Positions 8,497 to 17,810 are shown, numbered from the stretch's first letter. The stretch: DNA of 46,371 nt from Streptomyces sp. SID10853 (GCF_010548145.1 NZ_JAAGLN010000028.1:1-46371), one strand, 5' to 3'. Made by a program: numbers and translations. The notes: a model not told the origin generated them from the letters alone.

Positions 8497-9756
8497 ATGG
8501 ACGACAGGGACCGCTACGGACGTGGCAGCGAGAACGCACAGCCCGAGGGCGCTCGGGTCATGCGGCACGTGCAGCGTCCGACGCCACCTGCCCAGCGGCA
8601 GTACGGCGGACAGCAGCAGGGCCAGGGTTACGACGACGGCTACGGCGACGCGTACGACAGTGGCTACAACACCGGCCAGGTCTACGGGCAGGGTGGCCCC
8701 GGTGTGCCCGGCGCCCGCAGAGGCCAGGGCGGTCAGGGCACCGGAGGCCCGCGCCCCGCCACCCGCCCGGGCACCCCGCCGAACTGGGGCCGCCGCATCA
8801 GGATCGGTGCGCTGGTCCTGGTCATCGCGATCCTGGGCGTCTCCATCGGTACGTACTTCTGGGCCGACGGAAAGCTGCGCCGCGAGGTCGACCTGTCCAA
8901 GGTCATCGACCGCCCCGCCGCGGGCAAGGGCACGAACTACCTGATCGTCGGCTCGGACAGCCGCGACGGCATGTCCGCGGCCGACAAGAAGAAGCTGCAC
9001 ACCGGCTCCGCCGAGGGCAAGCGCACCGACTCCATGATCATCCTGCATGTCGGTGACCACGGGGACACGATGGTCTCGCTGCCCCGCGACTCGAACGTGA
9101 CGATCCCTTCGTACAAGGGCTCCGACTCCGGGAAGCTCTACCCGAACACCGGCCGGCAGACGAAGCTGAACGCCGCGTACGCGGAGGACGGCCCGGAGCT
9201 GCTGGTGCGCACCATCGAGTACAACACCGGGCTGCACATCGACCACTACGCGGAGATCGGCTTCGACGGCTTCGCGAGCATCGTGGACGCGGTCGGCGGG
9301 GTCCAGCTGGACATTCCGCAGGCGTTCAAGGACAAGGACTCGGGCGCCGACTTCCCGGCGGGCAAGCAGACCCTCAACGGCAGCCAGGCCCTGGCCTTCG
9401 TCCGCACCCGGCACGCCTTCGCGGCCAGCGACCTGCAGCGCACGAAGAACCAGCAGAAGTTCCTGTCGGCCCTGGCCTCGCAGACGGCCACCCCGTCCAC
9501 GGTCCTGAACCCGTTCAAGCTCTACCCGGTGATGGGCGCGGGCCTGGACACGGTGATCGTGGACAAGGACATGAGCCTGTGGAACCTGGCGTCCATGTTC
9601 TGGGCCATGAAGGGTGTGCAGGGCGGCGACGGCAAGCAGATGAACATGCCGATCTCGGGCTCCACCGGCGGCAACCTGGTCTGGGACAAGACCAAGGTCA
9701 AGCAGCTGGTGCAGGAGCTGAAGGACGACGACACGGTGACGGTCTCGGGCAACTGA
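8497..9756 (+). CDS. LCP family protein 5
   Basis: A 419-residue LCP protein. The ATG at 8497 begins MDDRDRYGRGSENAQ. Upstream codons are out of character and overlap the divergent thioesterase. The cytoplasmic tail (about 1-100) is a Gly/Gln/Tyr low-complexity stretch with several YGQ, DDGYGDAY and GGQ repeats. A membrane helix follows (about 104-124). The LCP domain has NYLIVGSDSRDG, RTDSMIILHVG, SLPRDSNVTI, HIDHYAEIGF and AFVRTRHAF. No LytR_C domain is present. It is separated from LCP4 by the thioesterase gene and so must have its own promoter in the 118-bp divergent gap. Confidence 0.92.
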   Translation: MDDRDRYGRGSENAQPEGARVMRHVQRPTPPAQRQYGGQQQGQGYDDGYGDAYDSGYNTGQVYGQGGPGVPGARRGQGGQGTGGPRPATRPGTPPNWGRRIRIGALVLVIAILGVSIGTYFWADGKLRREVDLSKVIDRPAAGKGTNYLIVGSDSRDGMSAADKKKLHTGSAEGKRTDSMIILHVGDHGDTMVSLPRDSNVTIPSYKGSDSGKLYPNTGRQTKLNAAYAEDGPELLVRTIEYNTGLHIDHYAEIGFDGFASIVDAVGGVQLDIPQAFKDKDSGADFPAGKQTLNGSQALAFVRTRHAFAASDLQRTKNQQKFLSALASQTATPSTVLNPFKLYPVMGAGLDTVIVDKDMSLWNLASMFWAMKGVQGGDGKQMNMPISGSTGGNLVWDKTKVKQLVQELKDDDTVTVSGN

Positions 9757-9789
9757 GCCCCTCTCGTCCCGTCTCGTCCCGGACCGGAA

Positions 9790-9826
9790 GAGGCCCCCGG
9801 AGCTGCCGCCGAGCCCCGGGGGCCTC
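9790..9826. terminator. Bidirectional terminator between convergent genes
   Basis: GAGGCCCCCGG (9790-9800) pairs with CCGGGGGCCTC (9816-9826), a perfect 11-bp stem midway between the stop of LCP5 and that of the DUF5954-type gene. No long T-run on either side. Confidence 0.75.
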
Positions 9827-9853
9827 CGCTGTCCCCTGCCGCTGTCGGCGCCG

Positions 9854-10873
9854 CTACTCCGCGTGCGTGATGGTGCCCCACTCGTCCATGGTGGGGCGGA
9901 TCTTCATGGGCTCCTGGATGTCCGTGTCCGACCGCCGCGGCGGCTCGGGGCCGTCAGGACCGATGCGCATCATGCGCTCCACCCGGACGATCTGGAAGCA
10001 GCGCCCCCGCACCCGCAGCTCATTGGGCCTGATCTGCTGGGTGAACCGCTCGGCCGCCCGCGCGTACACCGCGGCGTCCCGTTCGCCGATGTCCCCGAAC
10101 ATCGGCAGCGACTCGGTCAGATAGCTGACGAGCCGGCGCCGCGCCTCCTGCGGGGTGTCGCACTGCACGCCCACCATCGACCAGGACTGCTCCTTGTGCT
10201 CCATGATCCGGAAGGTGACGGGCAGCAGCACCAGACCGGGGTGGGTCGTCACCGCACGCCGGGAATCCGCCAGTACGTCGGGCGGGAAGCGCCGTGAGGT
10301 GTACGAGAGCGACAGCAGGCCGACCCGGTCCAGGCCCTCGGTCAGCCCGACCGCCGCGCTGTGGTCGATGACGAAGCCCCTGGTACGCGCCCCCTGGCGG
10401 ACGGGCGTCTCGTCCCAGCCGTCCGTGTCGACGTCGGTGGGCCGCGGCGGCTCCAGCCGGCCCCCGCCGATCCTGGCGAACTCGTCGGCGCGCACGATGC
10501 GGTAGCGGGTGCCGCAGGCGGACACGGCGTTCACCGGTTCGGTCTCCAACCGGGCCACGGCGGCGAGGAGTTCGCGCCGCTCCAGGTGGTCGTCGGTCTC
10601 GTCCTTCGCCTTGAGCCAGAGGTGCGAGTTGAGCTCGTCCCTGGCGTCCTGCGGATACCCGGTGTCCATCCCGCCGAGCAGCCGCCACCGCGGCCGCTCA
10701 CCGCGCCGCTGCTCCGCGAAGCCGAAGAGCGGCCCCCTGACCACGATCTCGCCGTAGGTGCGCGCCGCGGCTATCGCGTCCAGCTCGGTGACTTCGGAGA
10801 CGGGGTCGTCCCGGCGCTGCACATTGATGAAGAACCGCCCGGGCGTCTGCGTCTGCTGCTCCTGCTCCTCCAT
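9854..10873 (-). CDS. DUF5954-type protein
   Basis: A 339-residue soluble protein that I recognise as the Streptomyces family annotated DUF5954; no function is known. The ATG at 10873 gives MEEQEQQTQTPGRFF. Two near-identical motifs stand out: CGTRYRIVRADEFARIGGG and RCFQIVRVERMMRIGPDGPE, each followed by PP-R-x-(T/S)-D-x-D. The protein therefore contains an internal duplication. It has no signal peptide, membrane helix or recognisable catalytic site. It is flanked by hairpin terminators and looks monocistronic. Confidence 0.75.
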   Translation of the reverse strand: MEEQEQQTQTPGRFFINVQRRDDPVSEVTELDAIAAARTYGEIVVRGPLFGFAEQRRGERPRWRLLGGMDTGYPQDARDELNSHLWLKAKDETDDHLERRELLAAVARLETEPVNAVSACGTRYRIVRADEFARIGGGRLEPPRPTDVDTDGWDETPVRQGARTRGFVIDHSAAVGLTEGLDRVGLLSLSYTSRRFPPDVLADSRRAVTTHPGLVLLPVTFRIMEHKEQSWSMVGVQCDTPQEARRRLVSYLTESLPMFGDIGERDAAVYARAAERFTQQIRPNELRVRGRCFQIVRVERMMRIGPDGPEPPRRSDTDIQEPMKIRPTMDEWGTITHAE

Positions 10874-11001
10874 GGCGACAGTGTGCAGGCGTCCGGTCAC
10901 ACCGGGCGAGCGAAATGCGGAAACCGGTCCGCTCCGGTGCGTGCTGCCGTATACCTGTACGTTTCGCGGCAGCGCGGACCGGGGCAGAACCGGGACAGCG
11001 C

Positions 11002-11035
11002 GAGGGGAGCCCCGGCGGCGGCCGGGGCTCCCCTC
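11002..11035 (-). terminator. Terminator after the acyl-CoA dehydrogenase gene
   Basis: GAGGGGAGCCCCGG (11002-11015) pairs with CCGGGGCTCCCCTC (11022-11035), a 14-bp stem with a 6-nt loop. It lies 24 bp beyond the acyl-CoA dehydrogenase stop codon on the minus strand. Confidence 0.75.
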
Positions 11036-11059
11036 GTTCCGGGGTGGAACCGGTGGTGA

Positions 11060-12223
11060 TTACGGCAGGTTGCGGGCCATCACGATCCGCTGGACCTGGT
11101 TCGTGCCCTCGTAGATCTGGGTGATCTTCGCGTCGCGCATCATGCGCTCCACGGGGTAGTCGCGCGTGTAGCCGTACCCGCCGAGGAGCTGGACCGCGTC
11201 CGTGGTGACCTCCATCGCGACGTCCGAGGCGAAGCACTTGGCGGCCGCGCCGAAGAACGTCAGGTCGCCGTCGAGGCGCTCGGACTTGGCGGCGGCCGAG
11301 TAGGTGAGCTGGCGGGCCGCCTCCAGCTTCATGGCCATGTCGGCGAGCATGAACTGGATGCCCTGGAAGTCACCGATCGGCTTGCCGAACTGCTTGCGCT
11401 CCTGGACGTACCCCTTGGCGTAGTCGAGCGCGCCCTGGGCGATGCCGATGGCCTGGGCGGCGATCGTGATGCGGGTGTGGTCCAGGGTCTTCATCGCCGT
11501 GGCGAAGCCGGTGCCCTCCTCGCCGATCATGCGGTCGGCGGGGATCCGGACGTTGTCCAGGTAGACCTCGCGGGTCGGGGAGCCCTTGATGCCGAGCTTC
11601 TTCTCGGGGGCGCCGAAGGAGACGCCCTCGTCGGACTTCTCGACCACGAAGGCGCTGATGCCCTTCGAGCGCTTGGTGGGGTCGGTGACCGCCATCACCG
11701 TGTAGTACTCGGAGACGCCCGCGTTGGTGATCCAGCGCTTCACACCGTTGAGCACCCAGAAGTCACCGTCGCGCACCGCCCTGGTCTTCATGCCCGCAGC
11801 GTCCGAACCGGCGTCGGGCTCACTCAGGCAGTACGAGAACATGCCCTCACCCTTGGCGAGGCGGCTCATGTACTTCTTCTTGAGGTCCTCGGAGCCGGAG
11901 AGGATCACCGGGAGCGAGCCCAGCTTGTTCACGGCCGGGATCAGCGAGGAGGAGGCGCAGACACGGGCGACCTCCTCGATGACGATGACCATGGCGAGGG
12001 CGTCGGCCCCGGCGCCGCCGTACTCCTCGGGCACATGGACGGCGTGCAGGTCGGCGGCGGTCAGCGCGTCCAGCGCCTCCTGCGGGAAGCGGGCCTCCTC
12101 GTCGACCGCGGCGGCGAAGGGTGCGATCTTCGCCTCGGCCAGGGCACGGACCGAGTCGCGGAGCATGTCGTGCTCTTCGGCCGGGCGGTACAGGTCGAAA
12201 TCGGGCGAACCTGCCAAGGTCAC
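11060..12223 (-). CDS. Acyl-CoA dehydrogenase
   Basis: A 387-residue FAD flavoprotein that introduces the alpha,beta double bond into acyl-CoA thioesters. Family signatures include CLSEPDAGSDAAGMKTRA (FAD/substrate loop), FWVLNGVKRWITNAG, ERKQFGKPIGDFQGIQFMLADM and the C-terminal QLLGGYGYTRDYPVERMMRD. The catalytic base is the Glu of IYEGTNQVQRIV (about residue 372), the position used by short/branched-chain enzymes. Length is normal. The GTG start has GGGGAG 5 nt upstream. The upstream gap contains TAACTACCGTTAAGTAACC, which may be an operator. Exact chain-length specificity cannot be read. Confidence 0.95.
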   Translation of the reverse strand: MTLAGSPDFDLYRPAEEHDMLRDSVRALAEAKIAPFAAAVDEEARFPQEALDALTAADLHAVHVPEEYGGAGADALAMVIVIEEVARVCASSSLIPAVNKLGSLPVILSGSEDLKKKYMSRLAKGEGMFSYCLSEPDAGSDAAGMKTRAVRDGDFWVLNGVKRWITNAGVSEYYTVMAVTDPTKRSKGISAFVVEKSDEGVSFGAPEKKLGIKGSPTREVYLDNVRIPADRMIGEEGTGFATAMKTLDHTRITIAAQAIGIAQGALDYAKGYVQERKQFGKPIGDFQGIQFMLADMAMKLEAARQLTYSAAAKSERLDGDLTFFGAAAKCFASDVAMEVTTDAVQLLGGYGYTRDYPVERMMRDAKITQIYEGTNQVQRIVMARNLP

Positions 12224-12382
12224 TCACTCCCCAAGATGCTAACTACCGTTAAGTAACCCAATTTTAGGGGCTGCCCGCCCCCAGGGATACGTGAGGTTGG
12301 CGACAGGAGCGGGGCAGGGTGTCGAACAGCCCGACTATGCTCGGGCGCGCACCCGATCCCGCAGGCACCCTGGAGCTCCCCG

Positions 12383-13726
12383 ATGGCCCTGAAAATCACC
12401 GTGATCGGTACCGGCTATCTCGGTGCCACCCACGCCGCGGCCATGGCTGAGCTGGGATTCGACGTGCTCGGTCTCGACATCGTCCCCGAGAAGATCGAGA
12501 TGCTCTCGCAGGGCCGCGTCCCCATGTACGAGCCCGGTCTCGAAGAGATCCTGCACCGGCACGTCGCGGGGATCGAGGGGTCGACCGGGCGGCTGCGCTT
12601 CACCACATCGTGGGAGGAGGCCGGCGAGTTCGGCGATGTGCACTTCGTCTGCTGCAACACCCCGCAGAAGCACGGCGAGTACGCCTGCGACATGTCGTAC
12701 GTCGACAACGCCTTCCGCTGGCTCGCACCGCATCTGAAGCGGGACGCGCTGGTCGTCGGCAAGTCGACCGTGCCGGTCGGCAGCGCGGCCAGGCTCGCGG
12801 GGATGCTCAGGGAGCTGGCCCCCGCCGGCGAGGGCGTGGAGCTGGCGTGGAACCCGGAGTTCCTGCGCGAGGGCTTCGCCGTCAAGGACACCCTGCACCC
12901 CGACCGGATCGTCGTCGGCGTGGAGAGTGAGCGCGCGGAGAAGCTGCTGCGCGAGGTGTACGCGGGACCGGTGGGTGAGGGGTCGCCGTTCGTGGTGACC
13001 GACTTCCCCACGGCCGAGCTGGTGAAGACCGCGGCGAACTCCTTCCTCGCCACGAAGATCTCCTTCATCAACGCGATGGCCGAGGTCTGTGAGGCCGCGG
13101 ACGGCGATGTCGCGAAGCTGGCGGAGGCACTCGGGCACGACGAGCGCATCGGCAGGAAGTTCCTGCGGGCCGGGATCGGCTTCGGCGGCGGCTGTCTGCC
13201 CAAGGACATCAGGGCCTTCATGGCCCGCGCGGGCGAGCTGGGCGCCGACCAGGCGCTGACCTTCCTGCGCGAGGTGGACTCGATCAACATGCGCCGCCGC
13301 GGCCACATGGTGGAGCTGGCCCGGGAGGCCGTGGGCGGCGGCTCGTTCCTCGGCAAGCGGGTGGCCGTGCTGGGCGCGACCTTCAAGCCGGACTCGGACG
13401 ACGTACGGGACTCCCCCGCGCTGAACGTCGCGGGCCAGATCCACCTCCAGGGCGGCCAGGTCACGGTCTACGACCCCAAGGGCATGGAGAACGCCCGCCG
13501 GCTCTTCCCGACGCTCGGTTACGCGGAGACCGCACTGGACGCGGTACGCGGCGCGGATGTCGTCCTGCACCTGACGGAGTGGCGCGAGTTCCGCGAGCTG
13601 GACCCGGCGGCACTGGGCGCGGCGGCATCCGAGCGGATACTGCTTGACGGCCGGAACGCCCTGGACCCGGCGGCGTGGCGCGAGGCCGGCTGGGTGTACC
13701 GGGCGATGGGACGCCCGCGGGCCTAA
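12383..13726 (+). CDS. UDP-glucose 6-dehydrogenase (UDP-glucose/GDP-mannose DH family)
   Basis: A 447-residue NAD-dependent enzyme that oxidises UDP-glucose (or a related nucleotide sugar) to the uronate. The N-terminal Rossmann motif is ITVIGTGYLGATHA (5-18). GKSTVPVG (126-133) and EFLREGFAVKDTLHPDRIVVG (about 159-179) follow. The catalytic lysine lies in AELVKTAANSFLATK (Lys215) and the catalytic cysteine in FGGGCLPKD (Cys271). The C-terminal domain has LGATFKPDSDDVRDSP. The product could feed uronic-acid wall polymers, which the nearby LCP proteins could attach; that link is inference. Divergent from the acyl-CoA dehydrogenase gene. Confidence 0.93.
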   Translation: MALKITVIGTGYLGATHAAAMAELGFDVLGLDIVPEKIEMLSQGRVPMYEPGLEEILHRHVAGIEGSTGRLRFTTSWEEAGEFGDVHFVCCNTPQKHGEYACDMSYVDNAFRWLAPHLKRDALVVGKSTVPVGSAARLAGMLRELAPAGEGVELAWNPEFLREGFAVKDTLHPDRIVVGVESERAEKLLREVYAGPVGEGSPFVVTDFPTAELVKTAANSFLATKISFINAMAEVCEAADGDVAKLAEALGHDERIGRKFLRAGIGFGGGCLPKDIRAFMARAGELGADQALTFLREVDSINMRRRGHMVELAREAVGGGSFLGKRVAVLGATFKPDSDDVRDSPALNVAGQIHLQGGQVTVYDPKGMENARRLFPTLGYAETALDAVRGADVVLHLTEWREFRELDPAALGAAASERILLDGRNALDPAAWREAGWVYRAMGRPRA

Positions 13727-13741
13727 GGGCTGGCCGGCGGA

Positions 13742-14317
13742 TCAGGCCGGGCTCGCGTCCGTACGGTCCGGGCCGGCCGGTGCGGTCGGGCTGTCCGTAC
13801 GGCCTGCCGTTCTGCGGGCACGGTAGCTGCGCATCTTGGCGCGGCTGCCGCAGACCGCCATCGTGCACCAGCGGCTGCGGCCCGCCGGGCTGCGGTCGTA
13901 GTACGCCCAGTGGCAGTCCTCCGCCTCGCACGCCTTGAGCCGTTGCCAGGTGCCCTCCGTGACAGCTGTCGCGACAGCCACCGCGACACGGGAGGCGAGC
14001 GAGGCCGCGTCCGCGGGGACCAGGGCCGCCGTGCCTTTCTCGTCCACCGAGAGCAGCAGCGGCGCCCGGGACAGCAGACGGGTCAGGGTGACGCTCCGCC
14101 CGGGCGGCATGTCCCGGCCCGCGTGGGCGAGGCAGGCGGCCCGCAGCGCCTCCCGCAGCTCCTGGGCGTCGGCCAGCGCCGCTCCGCTCAGTCCGAACTC
14201 CGCGGCCAGCCGGTCCTCGCCCGTGTCGAGGCTCACCGTGTTCACCAGCGCCTCCACGAGCGCGAGACCCCCCGGCGCGACTGCTCTCTCACTCACCCTT
14301 GCGACGTTACCCCTCAT
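13742..14317 (-). CDS. CGNR zinc-finger protein (probable regulator)
   Basis: A 191-residue protein of the CGNR zinc-finger family, generally taken to be DNA-binding regulators. The N-terminal helical domain carries LALVEALVNTV and QELREALRAA. The C-terminal zinc-binding part is LKACEAEDCHWAYYDRS followed by SRWCTMAVCGSRAKMRSYR. Four cysteines are present and the name motif reads CGSR rather than CGNR. I start at the ATG at 14317; the GTG at 14296 is an alternative. The start codon lies inside a dyad cluster shared with the divergent VOC gene, suggesting autoregulation. The GC-rich tail after residue 175 is low complexity. Confidence 0.85.
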   Translation of the reverse strand: MRGNVARVSERAVAPGGLALVEALVNTVSLDTGEDRLAAEFGLSGAALADAQELREALRAACLAHAGRDMPPGRSVTLTRLLSRAPLLLSVDEKGTAALVPADAASLASRVAVAVATAVTEGTWQRLKACEAEDCHWAYYDRSPAGRSRWCTMAVCGSRAKMRSYRARRTAGRTDSPTAPAGPDRTDASPA

Positions 14318-14364
14318 GGGGGAGCATGAGGTAACCGTTACCGGTTGAAGCCATATACCGGTAA
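14306..14364. promoter_or_regulatory. Cluster of inverted repeats between CGNR and VOC genes
   Basis: Three dyads overlap. GTTACC(CC)TCAT at 14306-14317 pairs with ATGAGGTAAC at 14326-14335. GTAACcGTTAC spans 14331-14341. TTACCGGT (14338-14345) pairs perfectly with ACCGGTAA (14357-14364). They span the start of the CGNR gene and end 23 bp before the VOC start. Likely operator for the CGNR protein; inferred from symmetry and position. Confidence 0.55.
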
Positions 14365-14387
14365 TCAAACCGACCGGGGAGATCGCC

Positions 14388-14750
14388 ATGGCCGTAGCCA
14401 AGCTCGGTGCCATCGTTCTGGACTGTCCCGACCCGCGCGCGCTTGCCGCCTTCTACGCGGGGATCATCGGCGGCGCGGCCGAGGACGGCGACCCGGACTG
14501 GGTGGACCTCAGGGGACACCAGGGCACACCGCTCGCGTTCCAGCGGGCGCCGGAGTTCGTGCCGCCGCGCTGGCCCGCGGGCGAAGGCTCGCAGCAGTTC
14601 CATCTGGACCTGGCCGTCGAGGATCTGGACGCGGCCGAGAAGGAGGTCCTGGCGCTCGGGGCGACGGTGCTCGACGCGGCGGACCGGACGCGGACCTTCC
14701 GGGTGTACGCGGATCCCGCGGGGCATCCGTTCTGCCTCTGCGCCTGCTGA
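14388..14750 (+). CDS. VOC family (glyoxalase-like) protein
   Basis: A 120-residue single-module vicinal-oxygen-chelate protein. The beta-alpha-beta-beta-beta pattern begins KLGAIVLDCPDPRALAAFYAGI and repeats around FHLDLAVEDLDAAEKEVLALGA, ending VYADPAGHPFCLC. It matches the glyoxalase-like domain common in actinomycetes. The usual metal-binding His/Glu set is only partly present, so binding or resistance roles are as likely as catalysis. GGGGAG precedes the ATG. Divergent from the CGNR regulator across the dyad cluster, which probably controls it. Confidence 0.88.
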   Translation: MAVAKLGAIVLDCPDPRALAAFYAGIIGGAAEDGDPDWVDLRGHQGTPLAFQRAPEFVPPRWPAGEGSQQFHLDLAVEDLDAAEKEVLALGATVLDAADRTRTFRVYADPAGHPFCLCAC

Positions 14751-14761
14751 GTACGGCTGCC

Positions 14762-14797
14762 GCGGCAGGTACGGGCCGGGTGACCCGGACCTGCCGC
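14762..14797. terminator. Terminator between convergent VOC and dipeptidase genes
   Basis: GCGGCAGGT (14762-14770) pairs with ACCTGCCGC (14789-14797), with an inner CGGGTGACCCG extending the hairpin. It sits 12 bp after the VOC stop and 15 bp after the dipeptidase stop. Confidence 0.7.
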
Positions 14798-14811
14798 TTC
14801 CGGTACGGCTG

Positions 14812-15999
14812 TCAGCCGTCCAGCTCGGCCAGGGTCGCGTTGGACGGGCCGCGCCCGGCCTGGATCCCGCGGGCCGCGTCCTCCGCCGCGCGCAGCACCC
14901 GTACCGCGTTCTGCCAGGTCAGCTTGGCCAGGTCAGGCTTCGACCAGCCGCGGCCGATCAGCTCACCGATCAGGTTCGGGTAGCCCGCCACATCCTCCAG
15001 GCCCGCCGGGGTGAAGGCCGTGCCGTCGTAGTCGCCGCCGATACCGATGTGGTCGATGCCCGCGACCTCGCGCATATGGTCCAGGTGGTCGGCGACCGTC
15101 GACACGGTGGCCATCGGGCGGGGGTGCGCCTCCTCGAAGGCGCGCTGGACCTTCAGCCCCGCGGGCGTGGTGTTCAGGTGGTGCAGCCCGTGGGTGCGCA
15201 TGTTCTCGTCCGCGCGGGCGGTCCAGGCGACCGCCTCGGGGAGGATGAACTTCGGGACGAACGTGGCCATCGCGACGCCACCGTTGGCGGGGAGCAGCGC
15301 CAGGACGTCGTCCGGGATGTTGCGCGGGTGGTCGCAGACCGCACGGGACGAGGAGTGCGAGAAGATCACCGGCGCCGTCGATGTCGCCAGCGCGTCACGC
15401 ATCGTGGACGCCGCCACGTGCGAGAGGTCCACCAGCATGCCGGTGCGGTTCATCTCGCGGACGACCTCGTGGCCGAAGGCGGTCAGCCCATGGGCCTTCA
15501 CGACGTCGGTCGCGGAGTCCGCCCAGGCGATGTTGTCGTTGTGCGTGAGCGTCATGTAGCGCACGCCCAGCGCGTACAGGGCGCGCAGCGTGCCCAGCGA
15601 GTTGTTGATGGAGTGGCCGCCCTCGGCACCCATCAGTGAGGCGATACGGCCCTGGCTCCTGGCCTTCTCCATGTCGTCGGCGGTCAGCGCGCGCACCAGG
15701 TCGTTGGGGTAGCGGGTGAGCAGCTGGTCCACGGCGTCGATCTGCTCAAGCGTCGCGCTGACGGCGTCCTCGCCCGCCATGTCGCTGCGGACGTAGACCG
15801 ACCAGAACTGCGCGCCGACGCCGCCCTTGCGCAGCCGGTGCAGGTCGGTGTGGAGGTGGCCGGTCTGGTCGCGGGCGATGTCCAGCGCGTCGAGGTCGTA
15901 CCGTACGTTCTCGCGCAGTGCCCAGGGCAGGTCGTTGTGGCCGTCCACGACCGGGTACTCGGCGAGCAGGTCCAGCGCTTCGGTGAGGTGATGGCTCAT
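14812..15999 (-). CDS. Membrane-dipeptidase family enzyme (peptidase M19)
   Basis: A 395-residue dinuclear zinc dipeptidase of the amidohydrolase superfamily, closely resembling the structurally characterised renal-dipeptidase homologue Sco3058 of S. coelicolor, which splits L-Xaa-D-Xaa dipeptides. Metal ligands are visible: [12 protein letters not shown] (His21, Asp23), the Glu of [12 protein letters not shown], the His of [11 protein letters not shown], and [15 protein letters not shown]. There is no signal peptide, so it is cytoplasmic, unlike the mammalian enzyme. It is 9 bp upstream of purE on the same strand in the transcription order purK-purE-dipeptidase, so it is probably part of that operon. 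Confidence 0.94.
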   Translation of the reverse strand: MSHHLTEALDLLAEYPVVDGHNDLPWALRENVRYDLDALDIARDQTGHLHTDLHRLRKGGVGAQFWSVYVRSDMAGEDAVSATLEQIDAVDQLLTRYPNDLVRALTADDMEKARSQGRIASLMGAEGGHSINNSLGTLRALYALGVRYMTLTHNDNIAWADSATDVVKAHGLTAFGHEVVREMNRTGMLVDLSHVAASTMRDALATSTAPVIFSHSSSRAVCDHPRNIPDDVLALLPANGGVAMATFVPKFILPEAVAWTARADENMRTHGLHHLNTTPAGLKVQRAFEEAHPRPMATVSTVADHLDHMREVAGIDHIGIGGDYDGTAFTPAGLEDVAGYPNLIGELIGRGWSKPDLAKLTWQNAVRVLRAAEDAARGIQAGRGPSNATLAELDG

Positions 16000-16008
16000 G
16001 ACGACCGC

Positions 16009-16560
16009 CTACTTTCCGAATCCGAAGGTGTCCGCGCCCGATGCCCTGGCGCGCAGCCGGGTGCCCTTCTCCGTCGCTTCGTCGTTCAGCTTCTGCTGGA
16101 AGTCCCGCATCCTGTCCTGGAGTCCGGGGTCGGAGGCGGCCAGGATGCGGACGGCGAGCAGCCCCGCGTTGCGCGCGCCGGCCACCGAGACCGTCGCCAC
16201 CGGGACGCCGGCCGGCATCTGCACGATGGAGAGCAGCGAGTCCATGCCGTCCAGGTACTTCAGCGGCACCGGGACGCCGATGACCGGCAGCGGGGTCACC
16301 GAGGCCAGCATGCCCGGCAGATGGGCGGCTCCCCCGGCGCCCGCGATGATCGCCCGCAGCCCCCGGCCCGCGGCCTGCTCGCCGTACGCGATCATCTCGC
16401 GCGGCATCCGGTGCGCGGAGACGACGTCCACCTCGTACGCCACCCCGAACTCGTCCAGGGCCTTGGCCGCTGCCTCCATGACGGGCCAGTCGGAGTCGGA
16501 GCCCATCACCAGGCCGACGGCGGGGGCCTCGGATGCTGCGGAAGCTGACGGAGAGGTCAT
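16009..16560 (-). CDS. purE: N5-carboxyaminoimidazole ribonucleotide mutase PurE
   Basis: A 183-residue class I PurE that converts N5-CAIR to CAIR in purine synthesis. [17 protein letters not shown] forms the phosphate loop. The catalytic His is in VVSAHRMP (His50). [17 protein letters not shown] and [20 protein letters not shown] complete the active site of the octamer. The ATG start overlaps the purK stop by 4 bp (ATGA), showing translational coupling, and excludes the longer upstream reading. A variable tail (DTFGFGK) ends the protein. Confidence 0.96.
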   Translation of the reverse strand: MTSPSASAASEAPAVGLVMGSDSDWPVMEAAAKALDEFGVAYEVDVVSAHRMPREMIAYGEQAAGRGLRAIIAGAGGAAHLPGMLASVTPLPVIGVPVPLKYLDGMDSLLSIVQMPAGVPVATVSVAGARNAGLLAVRILAASDPGLQDRMRDFQQKLNDEATEKGTRLRARASGADTFGFGK

Positions 16561-17708
16561 TCGGTGATCGTCCCTCGCAGGTATCCGGCGGCGTGACGGG
16601 CGCGCTCCAGCGCTTCGTCGAGGTCGTCGCCGTAGGTGTTGACGTGGCCGACCTTGCGTCCCGGCTTCACGTCCTTGCCGTACATGTGGATCTTGAGCTG
16701 GGGGTCGCGGGCCATGCAGTGCAGATACGCCTGGTACATGTCCGGGTAGTCGCCGCCCAGGACGTTGCACATGACCGTCCAGCGGGCGCGCGGGCGCGGG
16801 TCGCCCAGCGGCAGGTCGAGGACCGCGCGCACGTGGTTGGCGAACTGCGAGGTGATCGCGCCGTCCTGGGTCCAGTGGCCCGAGTTGTGCGGGCGCATCG
16901 CCAGTTCGTTGACGAGGATGCCCGGTGTGCCGTCGGGGCCGCGGACCTCGAAGAGTTCGACGGCGAGGTGGCCGGTCACGTCCAGCTCGGCGGCGATCCG
17001 CAGGGCGAGCTGCTGGGCCTCGCCCGCCAGCTCCTCGGCGATGCCGGGCGCGGGGGCGATCACGGTGTCGCAGACGCCGTCGACCTGCTGGGACTCCACC
17101 ACCGGATAGGCCACGGCCTGGCCGTGCGGGGAGCGTACGACGTTGGCCGCCAGCTCCCGTACGAAGTCGACCTTCTCCTCGGCCAGGACCGGGACGCCCG
17201 CCTTGAAGGGGGCTTCGGCGTCCGCGAGGGAGCGTACGAACCAGACGCCCTTGCCGTCGTAGCCGCCCCGGACCGTCTTGAGGATGACGGGGAAGCCGCC
17301 CACCTCTCCGGCGAAGGCGACCGCGTCGGCCGGGTCGGAGACGATGCGGTGGCGGGGGCAGGGGGCGCCGATCGCCGTGAGTTTCTCGCGCATCACCCCC
17401 TTGTCCTGGGCATGCACCAGCGCGTGCGGGCCGGGGCGTACGGGGATACCGTCCGCCTCCAGGGCGCGCAGATGCTCGGTGGGCACATGCTCGTGGTCGA
17501 AGGTGATCACGTCGCAGCCGCGCGCGAACGCGCGCAGCGTGTCCAGGTCGCGGTAGTCGCCGACGACGACATCGCTGACCACCTGGGCCGCCGAGTCCTG
17601 CGGGGTGTCACTGAGCAACTTGAATCTGAGGCCGAGGGGGATACCCGCCTCGTGGGTCATCCGGGCGAGCTGTCCGCCACCGACCATGCCGACTACGGGG
17701 AACGTCAC
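16557..17708 (-). CDS. purK: N5-carboxyaminoimidazole ribonucleotide synthase PurK
   Basis: A 383-residue ATP-grasp enzyme that makes N5-CAIR from AIR, ATP and bicarbonate. The GTG start gives [20 protein letters not shown], the family N-terminus. Upstream codons are rejected because they do not match. [28 protein letters not shown] (ATP loop), [10 protein letters not shown] and [15 protein letters not shown] (Mg/ATP site) are all intact. It is the first gene of purK-purE-dipeptidase and is divergent from the GtrA gene. Confidence 0.96.
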   Translation of the reverse strand: MTFPVVGMVGGGQLARMTHEAGIPLGLRFKLLSDTPQDSAAQVVSDVVVGDYRDLDTLRAFARGCDVITFDHEHVPTEHLRALEADGIPVRPGPHALVHAQDKGVMREKLTAIGAPCPRHRIVSDPADAVAFAGEVGGFPVILKTVRGGYDGKGVWFVRSLADAEAPFKAGVPVLAEEKVDFVRELAANVVRSPHGQAVAYPVVESQQVDGVCDTVIAPAPGIAEELAGEAQQLALRIAAELDVTGHLAVELFEVRGPDGTPGILVNELAMRPHNSGHWTQDGAITSQFANHVRAVLDLPLGDPRPRARWTVMCNVLGGDYPDMYQAYLHCMARDPQLKIHMYGKDVKPGRKVGHVNTYGDDLDEALERARHAAGYLRGTITE

Positions 17709-17810
17709 GTACCCCAGGGTATCCGCAGGCCCGTAGCCCGCATGCCAGCACGTCACGGCCTTGACCGGGCACCCGAACGGAGCACTGGCTAGCATGGTCG
17801 CGTTGACTCA

